Assembly: GCA_963777595.1 (NCBI GenBank)
Contig: CAVZRE010000066.1
Coordinates: 62,001 to 126,000, forward strand
DNA: 64,000 nucleotides
Direction of reading: 5' to 3'
Source: CAVVFX01 sp963777595
GTDB taxonomy: Bacteria; Acidobacteriota; Terriglobia; Bryobacterales; Bryobacteraceae
In this document: one piece after another, positions 56,929-64,000 of the stretch
Layout: each line of letters begins with the position of its first letter
How positions within the stretch are numbered: position 1 is the stretch's first letter
Position numbers and translations under genes: made by a program
Notes under the pieces: generated by a model
Databases searched by the model: none
Told to the model about the DNA's origin: nothing
What the model saw: the letters and a program-made list of their open reading frames with translations, nothing else

Positions 56929-58782
56929 TTACTTCCCGGCGCTGCTATTTTTGGTATTCAACTTTCCGATCTCTTTAGATAGTGCCGTCACGGTGGGAGC
57001 CTTAAACAGCTGGCGGAGCGTGAGCGATGCGCCGAAGTCCTGGCGGATGCGCACCAGCAGTTGTGCAGCGAGCATGGAGTGGCCGCCGATGAAGAAGAAG
57101 TTGTCGTCGGGCGAGATATTGCTCGAACCGACCAGCGTGCCGACGATATTCAACAAGCGGCTCTCAATGGTGTTGCCAGTTGGCCCGGCAACAGTTTCCG
57201 CATGTAGCGGGAGCGTGTTGGTCTGGCTTGGATCGGGTAGCGCGCGTTTATCGCATTTGCCGCTGGTCGAGAGCGGGAGCTCTTCGATCCGGACAAAAGT
57301 GGACGGGATCATGTAGTCGGGCAGCGTAGTAGAGAGAAACTCGCGCAGCGCGGACGCCGTAGGGTTGGTTCCGGGCTGTAAGACGAGGTAGGCAGCGAGC
57401 GAGTCGCCATAAGGAATCACGACGCTCGAGCGGATTTCCGGATGGCGGCCGAGTGCGACGACAATTTCTTCAGGTTCGATGCGATAACCGCGGACCTTGA
57501 TTTGATCATCCATGCGGCCGAGGAATGCAATCTCGCCGTCGGGACGCAGAACCCCGCGATCTCCAGTTCGATAAAGGTTGCCTTGTCCGAATGGATTCGG
57601 AACGAATTTGGCCGCGGTCAGAGCGGGTTGATGGCGATAGCCGCGCGCGACGCCGGGTCCACCGATACAGATCTCGCCAGGCCGGCCGGGAACTACCGGC
57701 GCCAGGTTAGCGTCCAGGATGTGAACTTCGGCGCTCGGTATGGCTCGTCCGATAGAGGGCTGCTTCGCGGCATCGATTGCGCTGCGAACAATGCCGGACG
57801 TTGCGAGCACGGTGCATTCGGTGGGGCCGTAGTTATTGACGAGGGTGAATGGAAGCCCCGGGTCGGGATAGCGGTGAAGGGCATCGCCTCCGGTAAGCAC
57901 CCAGCGCAGTTTACAGGAAGGCCAGCGGCTGGTGATCAGTCCTTCGGCGATCGCCGTTGGAACAAAGGCGATAGTGATCCGTTGTTCGGCGAGCCAATCC
58001 CGCAGAGCTTCGGGAGAGCGCCGGTCTTCGTTGTCGATGATGTGCAGACTCGATCCGGCGGCGAGATAAGGCCAAATTTCCCAAACTGCGGCGTCGAAGC
58101 CCAGACCAGCGATCTGGCTGGCGCGATCAGACGGGTTGACTTTAAATTCTTGGACATGCCAATCGATCAAAGACGTGAGATTTGCGTGAGTGATTTCGAC
58201 GCCCTTCGGCTGGCCCGTCGACCCGGAGGTATAGATAACGTAAGCGAGTTGGCCGGGCATGACTCCCTCGGGCAAGGGCTCGCACGACTGACTGGCGATC
58301 TGTTGCTCGTTGACATCAAGGTCCACGGTACTCCACATTCCAGGCGGCAATCCGGCGGCCTTCCAGCGGTGCGAGAGTAGCACGGGCGCCTGGGCATCGC
58401 GCAAAATTCCGGCGACGCGTTCGGCAGGCCAGGACGGATCGAGGGGCAAATAAGCACCCCCGGCTTTCATGATGGCAAGGGCGCCGGTAACGAAAGCGAG
58501 CGACCGTTCGACATAAATTCCTACGGGTACTTCGCGGCCGACGCCGACCGATTGGAGATGGCGCGCGAGTTGGTTGGATTTGGCGTCGAGTTCGCCATAC
58601 GTGAGGGTATCCGTGCTGCATTGCACAGCGAGGGCATGAGGCGTTGCGGCAGCAGTGTCAGAAAACATTTGAACCACGGTCCGGCTGCTGGAGGCCTCTC
58701 TGTGACTGAGGGACAAGTCGCGAGGGGAAAAATCCAATGCCGAGAGAACGTGGTTCGCGCAAGGTGCTGTGGCGTTCGTCAT
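56929..58782 (-). CDS. Stand-alone NRPS adenylation-peptidyl carrier didomain
   Basis: From the ATG at 58782 the product is 617 residues: an adenylation domain with core motifs A3 (YTSGSTGQPKGVEITH), A5 (NNYGPTECTVLAT), A7 (YRTGDRG), A8 (GRMDDQIKVRGYRIEPEE) and A10 (LSTSGKCDKRAL), then a carrier domain with the phosphopantetheine Ser in FFFIGGHSMLAAQLL. There is no condensation or thioesterase domain. By hand alignment to GrsA positions 235-517, the specificity residues read D-A-W-F-L-G-N-V-L-K, which resembles leucine-type codes; this is tentative. It would activate one amino acid with ATP and load it on its own carrier. Its ATG overlaps the upstream glycosyltransferase stop by 4 bases. Confidence 0.93.
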   Translation of the reverse strand: MTNATAPCANHVLSALDFSPRDLSLSHREASSSRTVVQMFSDTAAATPHALAVQCSTDTLTYGELDAKSNQLARHLQSVGVGREVPVGIYVERSLAFVTGALAIMKAGGAYLPLDPSWPAERVAGILRDAQAPVLLSHRWKAAGLPPGMWSTVDLDVNEQQIASQSCEPLPEGVMPGQLAYVIYTSGSTGQPKGVEITHANLTSLIDWHVQEFKVNPSDRASQIAGLGFDAAVWEIWPYLAAGSSLHIIDNEDRRSPEALRDWLAEQRITIAFVPTAIAEGLITSRWPSCKLRWVLTGGDALHRYPDPGLPFTLVNNYGPTECTVLATSGIVRSAIDAAKQPSIGRAIPSAEVHILDANLAPVVPGRPGEICIGGPGVARGYRHQPALTAAKFVPNPFGQGNLYRTGDRGVLRPDGEIAFLGRMDDQIKVRGYRIEPEEIVVALGRHPEIRSSVVIPYGDSLAAYLVLQPGTNPTASALREFLSTTLPDYMIPSTFVRIEELPLSTSGKCDKRALPDPSQTNTLPLHAETVAGPTGNTIESRLLNIVGTLVGSSNISPDDNFFFIGGHSMLAAQLLVRIRQDFGASLTLRQLFKAPTVTALSKEIGKLNTKNSSAGK

Positions 58783-60011
58783 ACTTTCTTTCCTTTCAAA
58801 TCCGCTGCGGTGGTAAGTAACTGCTGGTACAACTTCTCCCATCGATCGACGATGTGCTCGATGCCGAAATTCTGATGAGTGAACTGGCGGCCTGCGCGTC
58901 CCAACCGTGCGCGGTCGAAACTATTGAGGCAGCAGACGCGTTCGATGGCCGCGGAAAGGGCCATGGCATCGCCGCGGGGAACCAGAAAGCCGGTTTTGTT
59001 CTGCTGAACCACTTCGCTGTTGCCCCCGACTGCGGTCGCCACGATTGGAAGGGCGCTCGCTGAGGCCTGGAGCAACACCATCGGCAGGCCTTCGGTATCG
59101 GATGACAGAACGAAAGCATCGGCGGCGTTCATCACATCCGGGATGTCGCGCCGCACTCCGAGAAAGCGCACATAGTGTTGCAGTCCCAGTTTGCGGACCT
59201 GCGCCTCTATCTGCGGCTGCATCGAACCTGAGCCGCAGATCAGCAACACCATATCACGACGGCTGTGCTGAATCGCGAATGAAAATGCGCGGATCATCAA
59301 GGCGTAGTTCTTGGGCAGTTCGAAGCGCCCGACCGCGAGCCAAACGAACTGGCCTTGCACTCCGAGCGTGGTGCGCAGTTGTTCACGGCAATACGGACGG
59401 GGAAGATAGCGGCCGGTATCGACGCCATTGGGCATTACCAGGACCTTGCCGGCAGGCGCCGCGCCATCCTCGATACAGGAATTTGCCGCAGCCTGGCAGA
59501 TGGTTGTGGTGACGTCTGCCCAGCGGTCGGTGAAGCGGTGTGCGAGTTCGCGGAATCGCGTAGAACCACCCCGGACGCTGTGCATTTTGGAGCCGTGAAG
59601 GGTGCAGACGAGAGCCGGCACCTTGGTCAGCGGACGAACCACGCGAGCGAGCAGATTGGCGTGGGTCATGTGGCTATGGAGCACGTCGGGGCCGAAGCGG
59701 CGGACGATATTGGCGAGCTGAGAAACTTTGCGCAGGTCGGCGACTCCGCGCTTCATATTCAATGTGCCGACGTTAATTCCGGAGCCTTCGAATTCCGGCG
59801 GCAGAGTGCTGGGCGCCAGCATGGAGATGATGCCGACAGTCCAAGAACGTGAGCGGAGTTCCAGCGCAAGTTGGTGGACTTGTTCTTCAGCGCCGCCGCC
59901 GATGCCGAGATTCGTCGACAGCAGCAGGATGCGCTTGGGCCGATCGGACGATGGCGCAACCGTTTCCTTTGCGGCCGTGCCCCGGCGGATGGAAATTACG
60001 GCAGAAGTCAC
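58779..60011 (-). CDS. GT4-type glycosyltransferase
   Basis: This 410-residue GT-B enzyme has the N-terminal acceptor lobe (LLLSTNLGIGGGAEEQVHQL, DVLHSHMTHANLLARVV) and the C-terminal donor lobe with the EX7E region (SSDTEGLPMVLLQASASALP, VGGNSEVVQQNKTGFLVPRG). It would add a sugar from a nucleotide donor to the growing lipid-linked repeat. The start is a GTG at 60011 that overlaps the deacetylase stop by 4 bases (GTGA). Its own stop overlaps the adenylation-carrier start. The gene is an integral part of the operon. Confidence 0.9.
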   Translation of the reverse strand: MTSAVISIRRGTAAKETVAPSSDRPKRILLLSTNLGIGGGAEEQVHQLALELRSRSWTVGIISMLAPSTLPPEFEGSGINVGTLNMKRGVADLRKVSQLANIVRRFGPDVLHSHMTHANLLARVVRPLTKVPALVCTLHGSKMHSVRGGSTRFRELAHRFTDRWADVTTTICQAAANSCIEDGAAPAGKVLVMPNGVDTGRYLPRPYCREQLRTTLGVQGQFVWLAVGRFELPKNYALMIRAFSFAIQHSRRDMVLLICGSGSMQPQIEAQVRKLGLQHYVRFLGVRRDIPDVMNAADAFVLSSDTEGLPMVLLQASASALPIVATAVGGNSEVVQQNKTGFLVPRGDAMALSAAIERVCCLNSFDRARLGRAGRQFTHQNFGIEHIVDRWEKLYQQLLTTAADLKGKKV

Positions 60012-60973
60012 AGGTAAACCTCCTCATTGAGTGCGGGTTCAAGGTGCGGCCGATCGCGCTGGTTCAGCAACTCTGCAATCGCGCAGAGGGGCAGGATTTC
60101 CAGACGGCCGGCATCGCGTAGTTGACAGGCGGATTCGAGGATCTGACGCAGCCCTTCCAACATGGCGTCCTTGCGAACCACCAGGTCGGTTGGATGAAAC
60201 CAAAGATGGAAAATCTTCTTACTTTCCGCCGCGGCCAACAGGCCCTTTCGAGCGCGATTCACTCTGGTTCTGGCGGGCACTAAGCAGCGTAGCCCGTGCG
60301 ACGGTGTGAACAACATGGAGCCAGGAAGCTCCCAAATTCCTTCGTTGTGCCAGACAGGCAGTGAAGGGGTCGGGCAAGTGGCGCATAGGATGTCGATGAG
60401 GTGTCCGGCGCGATGAAACCATCGCCGCTCGGAGGTTTGCTCGTACCAACTGGTGTCTTGCCCGCGGAAAACGTTGAAGCCATGGCGCGGCAGCAAATCA
60501 AGATGCGCAACGCGGTTTCGGGGAAATGCAAAGGACGTCATGCCGACACCCATCTCGAGCGCAATCCGGGTGCTATTGGACAATTCGCGATTGGCGACCG
60601 AGCGGGTGCACAAGGGATCGTCGAAGATCGCGTGCGAAAACGTGTGGCTTCCGATCTCCTGCGGAACCGAGCACTCGCGGATCTTCTCGATCAGGTCGCG
60701 ACCGTAAAAGATTGGACCATCTGCGCCGGTTGCGCGGGCATCGGTCACGTGGGACTGATCCAGAAACAGGTGGCCGACGGTGCACCAGGTCGCACTGATT
60801 CGATATTCGGTAAACAGAGCCAGCAGCCGGTCGATAACTTCTTCGCGCTCGATGGCGCAAAGACGGCGAAAGCGCCGGTGCTTGGGCTTGTCGAGCGTAC
60901 CCCAAATAAGTTCGAAGTCGAGACTGATGGTGAAAATTCCAGACGGCAATTCCACGATTGGCTTCCTATGCAT
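60008..60973 (-). CDS. Polysaccharide deacetylase (NodB-type)
   Basis: From the ATG at 60973 the product is 321 residues. It has a NodB-like core with the catalytic TISLDFELIWG (D-x-E), the zinc His pair in EIGSHTFSHAIFDD, FAFPRNRVAHLDLL, and a C-terminal WFHPTDLVV. The product lacks a signal peptide, so it probably deacetylates cytoplasmic or membrane-bound lipid-linked sugars. The longer open frame to 61366 overlaps the upstream beta-helix gene and is not used. The start lies 10 bases after the beta-helix stop. A deacetylated amino sugar would give a free amine that could accept an amino acid, which is inference. Confidence 0.85.
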   Translation of the reverse strand: MHRKPIVELPSGIFTISLDFELIWGTLDKPKHRRFRRLCAIEREEVIDRLLALFTEYRISATWCTVGHLFLDQSHVTDARATGADGPIFYGRDLIEKIRECSVPQEIGSHTFSHAIFDDPLCTRSVANRELSNSTRIALEMGVGMTSFAFPRNRVAHLDLLPRHGFNVFRGQDTSWYEQTSERRWFHRAGHLIDILCATCPTPSLPVWHNEGIWELPGSMLFTPSHGLRCLVPARTRVNRARKGLLAAAESKKIFHLWFHPTDLVVRKDAMLEGLRQILESACQLRDAGRLEILPLCAIAELLNQRDRPHLEPALNEEVYL

Positions 60974-60983
60974 CGATGCGTTC

Positions 60984-62219
60984 CTATTGAGGGTTGAAAC
61001 CTGTGAGGTCGAAGCCAAAATCCTGCCACTGTTGAAATGTGAGTGGCGTGTCGTTCGACTTGTACCACCGATTCGGTCCCGGTGAGTAAAACAGGTTGCC
61101 GTCCGACTGAAGATTGGCGTCCTGCGCCTGATCATTAATGCGAATATATCCGCGATAGGTATCAGTAGATGTGGATTGGTAATAGAAGACATTATTCTTA
61201 ATCTCCCAAGTACCGGATCCGCCGACTTCCGTGCCCATCGCCGTGTAATAGCCGTTGTCGACGAAGGCCGCGTTGTGAAAGGCGCGTGCGTGGTTGGTGG
61301 TGAATCCACCGAATTGGCGTAGCGCGTTGTTATAAAAAATATTTTGCGAAAGAGTAATTGCGACATTCACACCTTCGTCTCCCAAATAGATTCCGGCGGA
61401 GGCATTATCGTGAACGTAATTATTGGAGACTACAATGTCACCGGTGAAGGTGCCGCTCAAGCCTCGGCCCGCCTGGTTCTGATCGGGATTTCCATTGAAG
61501 GCGAGTTCGTTGCCGAGGATCCGCACGCAGCGGAGAACGGCCAACGTGCCCCCGGTGTGCCCGAGGGTAATGCCGTTATCGGAATTCCAGCCTTCGCCGC
61601 CCAGGTTGTCATGAATGTAGCAGCCCCGAATGACGAAGCTGGAAAGTTCGCTGCCGCCGCCATCAACACGGATGCCGTCATAGGAAACTGTCGTATCGGT
61701 GCCATTGCCGGTGATCTCCGAACCCTCGATTTCAACCGCATTGCAGTTGTAGACCTCGATGCCGGCCTGACGATTAGACGAGACAGTGAGGCCGCGCAAA
61801 GTGATTCTCGCGCTGTTATACAAATTGACGCCGTTCATTGGACCATTCCGAAGCTGCACGCAGGAAATCACGATGTCGTTTTTTCCGCTCATCGAGAGGA
61901 GATCCGAAGGATGGGGGCCCAGCGTACTTCCATCGATGATGGGGTTGCTCCCTGACCCATATGCGCCGAAAGTGATGGGCACGTCAGGCATTCCCGACGA
62001 AGGCGCCGTGAACGGCTCGTACCAGGTGCTGCCGCGTTTAAGCAGGATAAAATCGCCGGGCGCGAAAGAGGACGCTGCGACGCGGCTCAAGGTCTTCCAG
62101 GGTGCAGAGACACTGAGCCCGGTTTGGCTGTCGACCCCCGCGGCGGAATCCACGTAATAAACAGCGCCCGAAGCGGACGGCAGGCAGAAGAATGCAAACG
62201 CAAACAGGGCGCGATGCAT
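60984..62219 (-). CDS. Secreted right-handed beta-helix protein
   Basis: This 411-residue protein has a signal peptide (HRALFAFAFFCLPSASGA) followed by YYVDSAAGVDSQTG and DFILLKRGSTWYEP, then repeated beta-helix coils (VNLYNSARITLRGLTVSSN, QAGIEVYNCNAVEIEGSEI, GIYLGDEGVNVAITLSQN). This is the pectate-lyase/parallel beta-helix fold that is common in polysaccharide lyases, epimerases and passive binders in exopolysaccharide loci. No catalytic residues can be assigned. Its ATG overlaps the stop of the priming transferase gene by 1 base (TGATG). Confidence 0.85.
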   Translation of the reverse strand: MHRALFAFAFFCLPSASGAVYYVDSAAGVDSQTGLSVSAPWKTLSRVAASSFAPGDFILLKRGSTWYEPFTAPSSGMPDVPITFGAYGSGSNPIIDGSTLGPHPSDLLSMSGKNDIVISCVQLRNGPMNGVNLYNSARITLRGLTVSSNRQAGIEVYNCNAVEIEGSEITGNGTDTTVSYDGIRVDGGGSELSSFVIRGCYIHDNLGGEGWNSDNGITLGHTGGTLAVLRCVRILGNELAFNGNPDQNQAGRGLSGTFTGDIVVSNNYVHDNASAGIYLGDEGVNVAITLSQNIFYNNALRQFGGFTTNHARAFHNAAFVDNGYYTAMGTEVGGSGTWEIKNNVFYYQSTSTDTYRGYIRINDQAQDANLQSDGNLFYSPGPNRWYKSNDTPLTFQQWQDFGFDLTGFNPQ

Positions 62220-63655
62220 CAGTAAGCGCCCTCACCCTGGATCACTACCCGAACGGTGCAAGCCAGGAGATAAATATCGAACCATGGCGACCAGTTGCGT
62301 ACGTAATAGCTATCGAGATCTACGCGTTTCTGATAGTCGGTATCGCTGCGCCCCGAAACCTGCCAGAGACCCGTCAGGCCGGGAACTACACGACAGTAAA
62401 GATCGAACCACTGGTTGTATTTCGTAGCCTCGTCGGCGACGATGGGCCGCGGGCCGACAAGGCTCATGTCGCCGCGCAGAACGTTCCAGAGCTGCGGGAG
62501 TTCGTCGAGACTCGTCTTGCGCAGAATGCGTCCTACGCGAGTGACCCGAGGGTCATTCCGCAGCTTGCGCTTCTCCTGCCATTCGGCGCGTTCTTCGGGA
62601 TGGTTGCGCAAATGCTCTTCGAGAATGCCGTTGCTGTTCGGCCGCATGGTGCGGAACTTCCACATAGGGAACTGCCGTCCGCCATGTCCGATCCGCCGGT
62701 GGAAGAACAGCGCACTCCCGGGGGATTCGAGCCGAATGATCAGCACGATCAGCAGCATGACGGGCAATAAGAGAGTCAGAAGCAGCAAACTGAGCGCCTG
62801 GTCAGAGATTCGCTTGACGAATTGATTCACCGGGTCGAGCAGACTGCGGCGAAGTTCCAGGGCGACGGAACTGCAGATGTCGCGCGTCTCAATTCCGAAG
62901 CTCGAAAATTCATTGAGGCCCGGCATCACGTAGACGCGCCGGAAGACATTGGCGTGCGATTCGAGCAATTGAATCAGTTCGGGTCCGACGATGCCTGGAA
63001 CCGCAATGATTGCGTGGTCCACGCCCAAACGCTTGGCGTACAGCGGCGCGGAATCAAAGCACCCGAGCACCGGCACTCCAGGAAAAGTTCCCGAACCGGA
63101 TTCATCCTCCTGGAAGACGGCAACCGGATGGAGGCCCAATTCCGGCTGCTGCCGCAGCCCTTCGACTATCTTATGCGCGACCTCGCCGGAACCAAAAACG
63201 GCCACTGGATAGCCCCACCAGGAGCTCTTGCCGAACCAAAGGCGAACGCGGGTCCTTGCCAGCGGTACCAGTACCAGGGCCAGAATCCAACCGATTACAA
63301 ATACGACGCGCGAATAAGTTCCCGCTTCTTTGAGGAGGAATAACAAGGTCGCGAAGAGAACGAAGACCAAGGTGGTGGCCTGGGTGAGTTGGCGGATCTC
63401 GCGGACGGGATTGTGGCCGACGCCAGGATAAAGACCAAAGAGTCCATACCCGGCAGCGAACAGCAGCAGGCTGGCCGAGAGCCGCCAGTAAAGCGCGAAG
63501 TCGTAGTGGCCGTCGAACGCGTGCCGGAGGAGAACCGCGACCACCAAAGAAAGTCCCGCAGCCACCACGTCCCCGGCCATCATCACCAGGGCACAGCGGC
63601 CGGGACGCGGCGTATGCTCAGTGGGAATCACAGCCGCAATTGCGGTGCTGGCCAT
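62219..63655 (-). CDS. WbaP-like undecaprenyl-phosphate sugar phosphotransferase
   Basis: This 478-residue polyprenyl-phosphate sugar-1-phosphate transferase has several N-terminal membrane helices, a central Rossmann-like domain (YPVAVFGSGEVAHKIVEGLR), and the C-terminal catalytic domain with FPMWKFRTMRPN, SLDELPQLWNVLRGDMSLVG followed by PRP, and PGLTGLWQVSGRSDTDY. It starts repeat-unit synthesis by adding the first sugar phosphate to undecaprenyl phosphate. Its ATG overlaps the upstream glycosyltransferase stop (TGATG). It marks the operon as an exopolysaccharide or capsule locus. Confidence 0.95.
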   Translation of the reverse strand: MASTAIAAVIPTEHTPRPGRCALVMMAGDVVAAGLSLVVAVLLRHAFDGHYDFALYWRLSASLLLFAAGYGLFGLYPGVGHNPVREIRQLTQATTLVFVLFATLLFLLKEAGTYSRVVFVIGWILALVLVPLARTRVRLWFGKSSWWGYPVAVFGSGEVAHKIVEGLRQQPELGLHPVAVFQEDESGSGTFPGVPVLGCFDSAPLYAKRLGVDHAIIAVPGIVGPELIQLLESHANVFRRVYVMPGLNEFSSFGIETRDICSSVALELRRSLLDPVNQFVKRISDQALSLLLLTLLLPVMLLIVLIIRLESPGSALFFHRRIGHGGRQFPMWKFRTMRPNSNGILEEHLRNHPEERAEWQEKRKLRNDPRVTRVGRILRKTSLDELPQLWNVLRGDMSLVGPRPIVADEATKYNQWFDLYCRVVPGLTGLWQVSGRSDTDYQKRVDLDSYYVRNWSPWFDIYLLACTVRVVIQGEGAY

Positions 63656-64000
63656 CAGGACCTTCCTCTGTCGATCGTGCCGGCGGGGATTTTGTCGCCC
63701 ACCGGTTTGTGGTTCAGAATTTCGTCGTAAAGCGCCACAGTCTGTCGCGCCATACGATCGAATGTGAAGTTGCGTTCATACCGCAGTCTTCCGGCGCGTC
63801 CAAAAGCCGTGCGCGTCGTGGGACTCAGGATGAGGCTGGCGAGCGCTTTGGAAAGGCTCGTCACGTCACTACGAGGAACTACAAGGCCGGTCTCGCGATG
63901 CGCGACAGCTTCCGAGACGCCTCCGACATCCGAAGCGACTACTGGTAGACCGGCTCGCATGGCTTCGAGAATACTGCGGGGGAAGCCTTCTGATTTGGAT
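63655..64000 (-). CDS. GT4-type glycosyltransferase, C-terminal part (cut by window edge)
   Basis: The frame enters from beyond base 64000 and reads SEGFPRSILEAMRAGLPVVA, then SDVGGVSEAVAHRETG and a helical C-terminus ending at 63655. This is the EX7E donor-sugar lobe of a GT-B glycosyltransferase. About two-thirds of the gene lies outside. Its stop overlaps the priming transferase ATG, so the operon continues upstream of the window. Confidence 0.88.
   Translation of the reverse strand, partial: SKSEGFPRSILEAMRAGLPVVASDVGGVSEAVAHRETGLVVPRSDVTSLSKALASLILSPTTRTAFGRAGRLRYERNFTFDRMARQTVALYDEILNHKPVGDKIPAGTIDRGRS

Noticed and set aside
1..64000. tRNA, rRNA, insertion sequences, integrases or prophage genes
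   Set aside because: I scanned for T-loop signatures and transposase or integrase motifs and found none that held up.

Overview
The window is a moderately GC-rich chromosomal segment that most resembles an Acidobacteriota genome of the Bryobacterales/Solibacter lineage. The evidence is a secreted protein with the Solibacter-type C-terminal domain (TIGR03437-like, 49779-51557), an Oar-like TonB-dependent outer-membrane protein with an N-terminal carboxypeptidase-regulatory-like domain (7447-10867), a membrane/TPR protein of the TMTC-like type, a PknB-type kinase, several Tat-exported oxidoreductase/isomerase/sulfatase proteins, and a PIG-L deacetylase. No tRNA, rRNA, CRISPR array or transposase was recognised. 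About 25 frame breaks fall in otherwise well-conserved genes (ureC, ureG, urtC, the TonB receptor and others). Several are repaired by changing one base in a short homopolymer, so I treat most as sequence errors, not pseudogenes, and annotate the affected genes at full length.

Layout. 1-6980: a YncE-like propeller protein (cut by the window edge), an EF-G paralogue, a TIM-barrel isomerase plus Gfo/Idh/MocA oxidoreductase pair, and a secreted DUF1080-like protein. 7447-10867: the TonB/Oar receptor. 10913-15422 (minus): a TPR membrane protein, a peptidoglycan-binding protein and an HtrA protease. 15923-21037: an M20 peptidase, a two-domain esterase and a sulfatase.

21219-39647 is a urea island built around a divergent promoter region at about 27901-28186. 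Leftward runs porin-urtA-urtB-urtC-urtD-urtE, which gives outer-membrane entry and ABC uptake of urea. Rightward runs allophanate hydrolase, biotin-dependent urea carboxylase, a GntR/FCD regulator and urease ureF-ureD-ureA-ureB-ureC-ureG plus a small conserved protein. One island therefore encodes both the ATP-dependent (urea carboxylase/allophanate hydrolase) and the nickel-dependent (urease) route from urea to ammonia. No ureE is present. A GTATAC-centred dyad sits directly upstream of the allophanate hydrolase start, and a perfect dyad lies upstream of ureF.

39665-54470 is a mixed region: DUF72 protein, gamma-glutamyltransferase, a tiny zinc-ribbon protein, two tandem PA14-like secreted proteins, a Ser/Thr kinase, a small conserved unknown, a MATE exporter, a DUF885 metallopeptidase-like protein, the TIGR03437 protein and a PIG-L deacetylase.

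54497-64000 (minus, running in from beyond the right edge) is a tightly coupled exopolysaccharide operon: glycosyltransferase, WbaP-like priming sugar-phosphate transferase, beta-helix protein, polysaccharide deacetylase, second glycosyltransferase, a stand-alone NRPS adenylation-carrier didomain, a cytochrome P450 and a GNAT-like protein. Most neighbours overlap by 1-4 bases. The order suggests that an amino acid is loaded on a carrier protein, oxidised by the P450 and transferred onto a sugar or polysaccharide. This is the best candidate for an undescribed system in the window.
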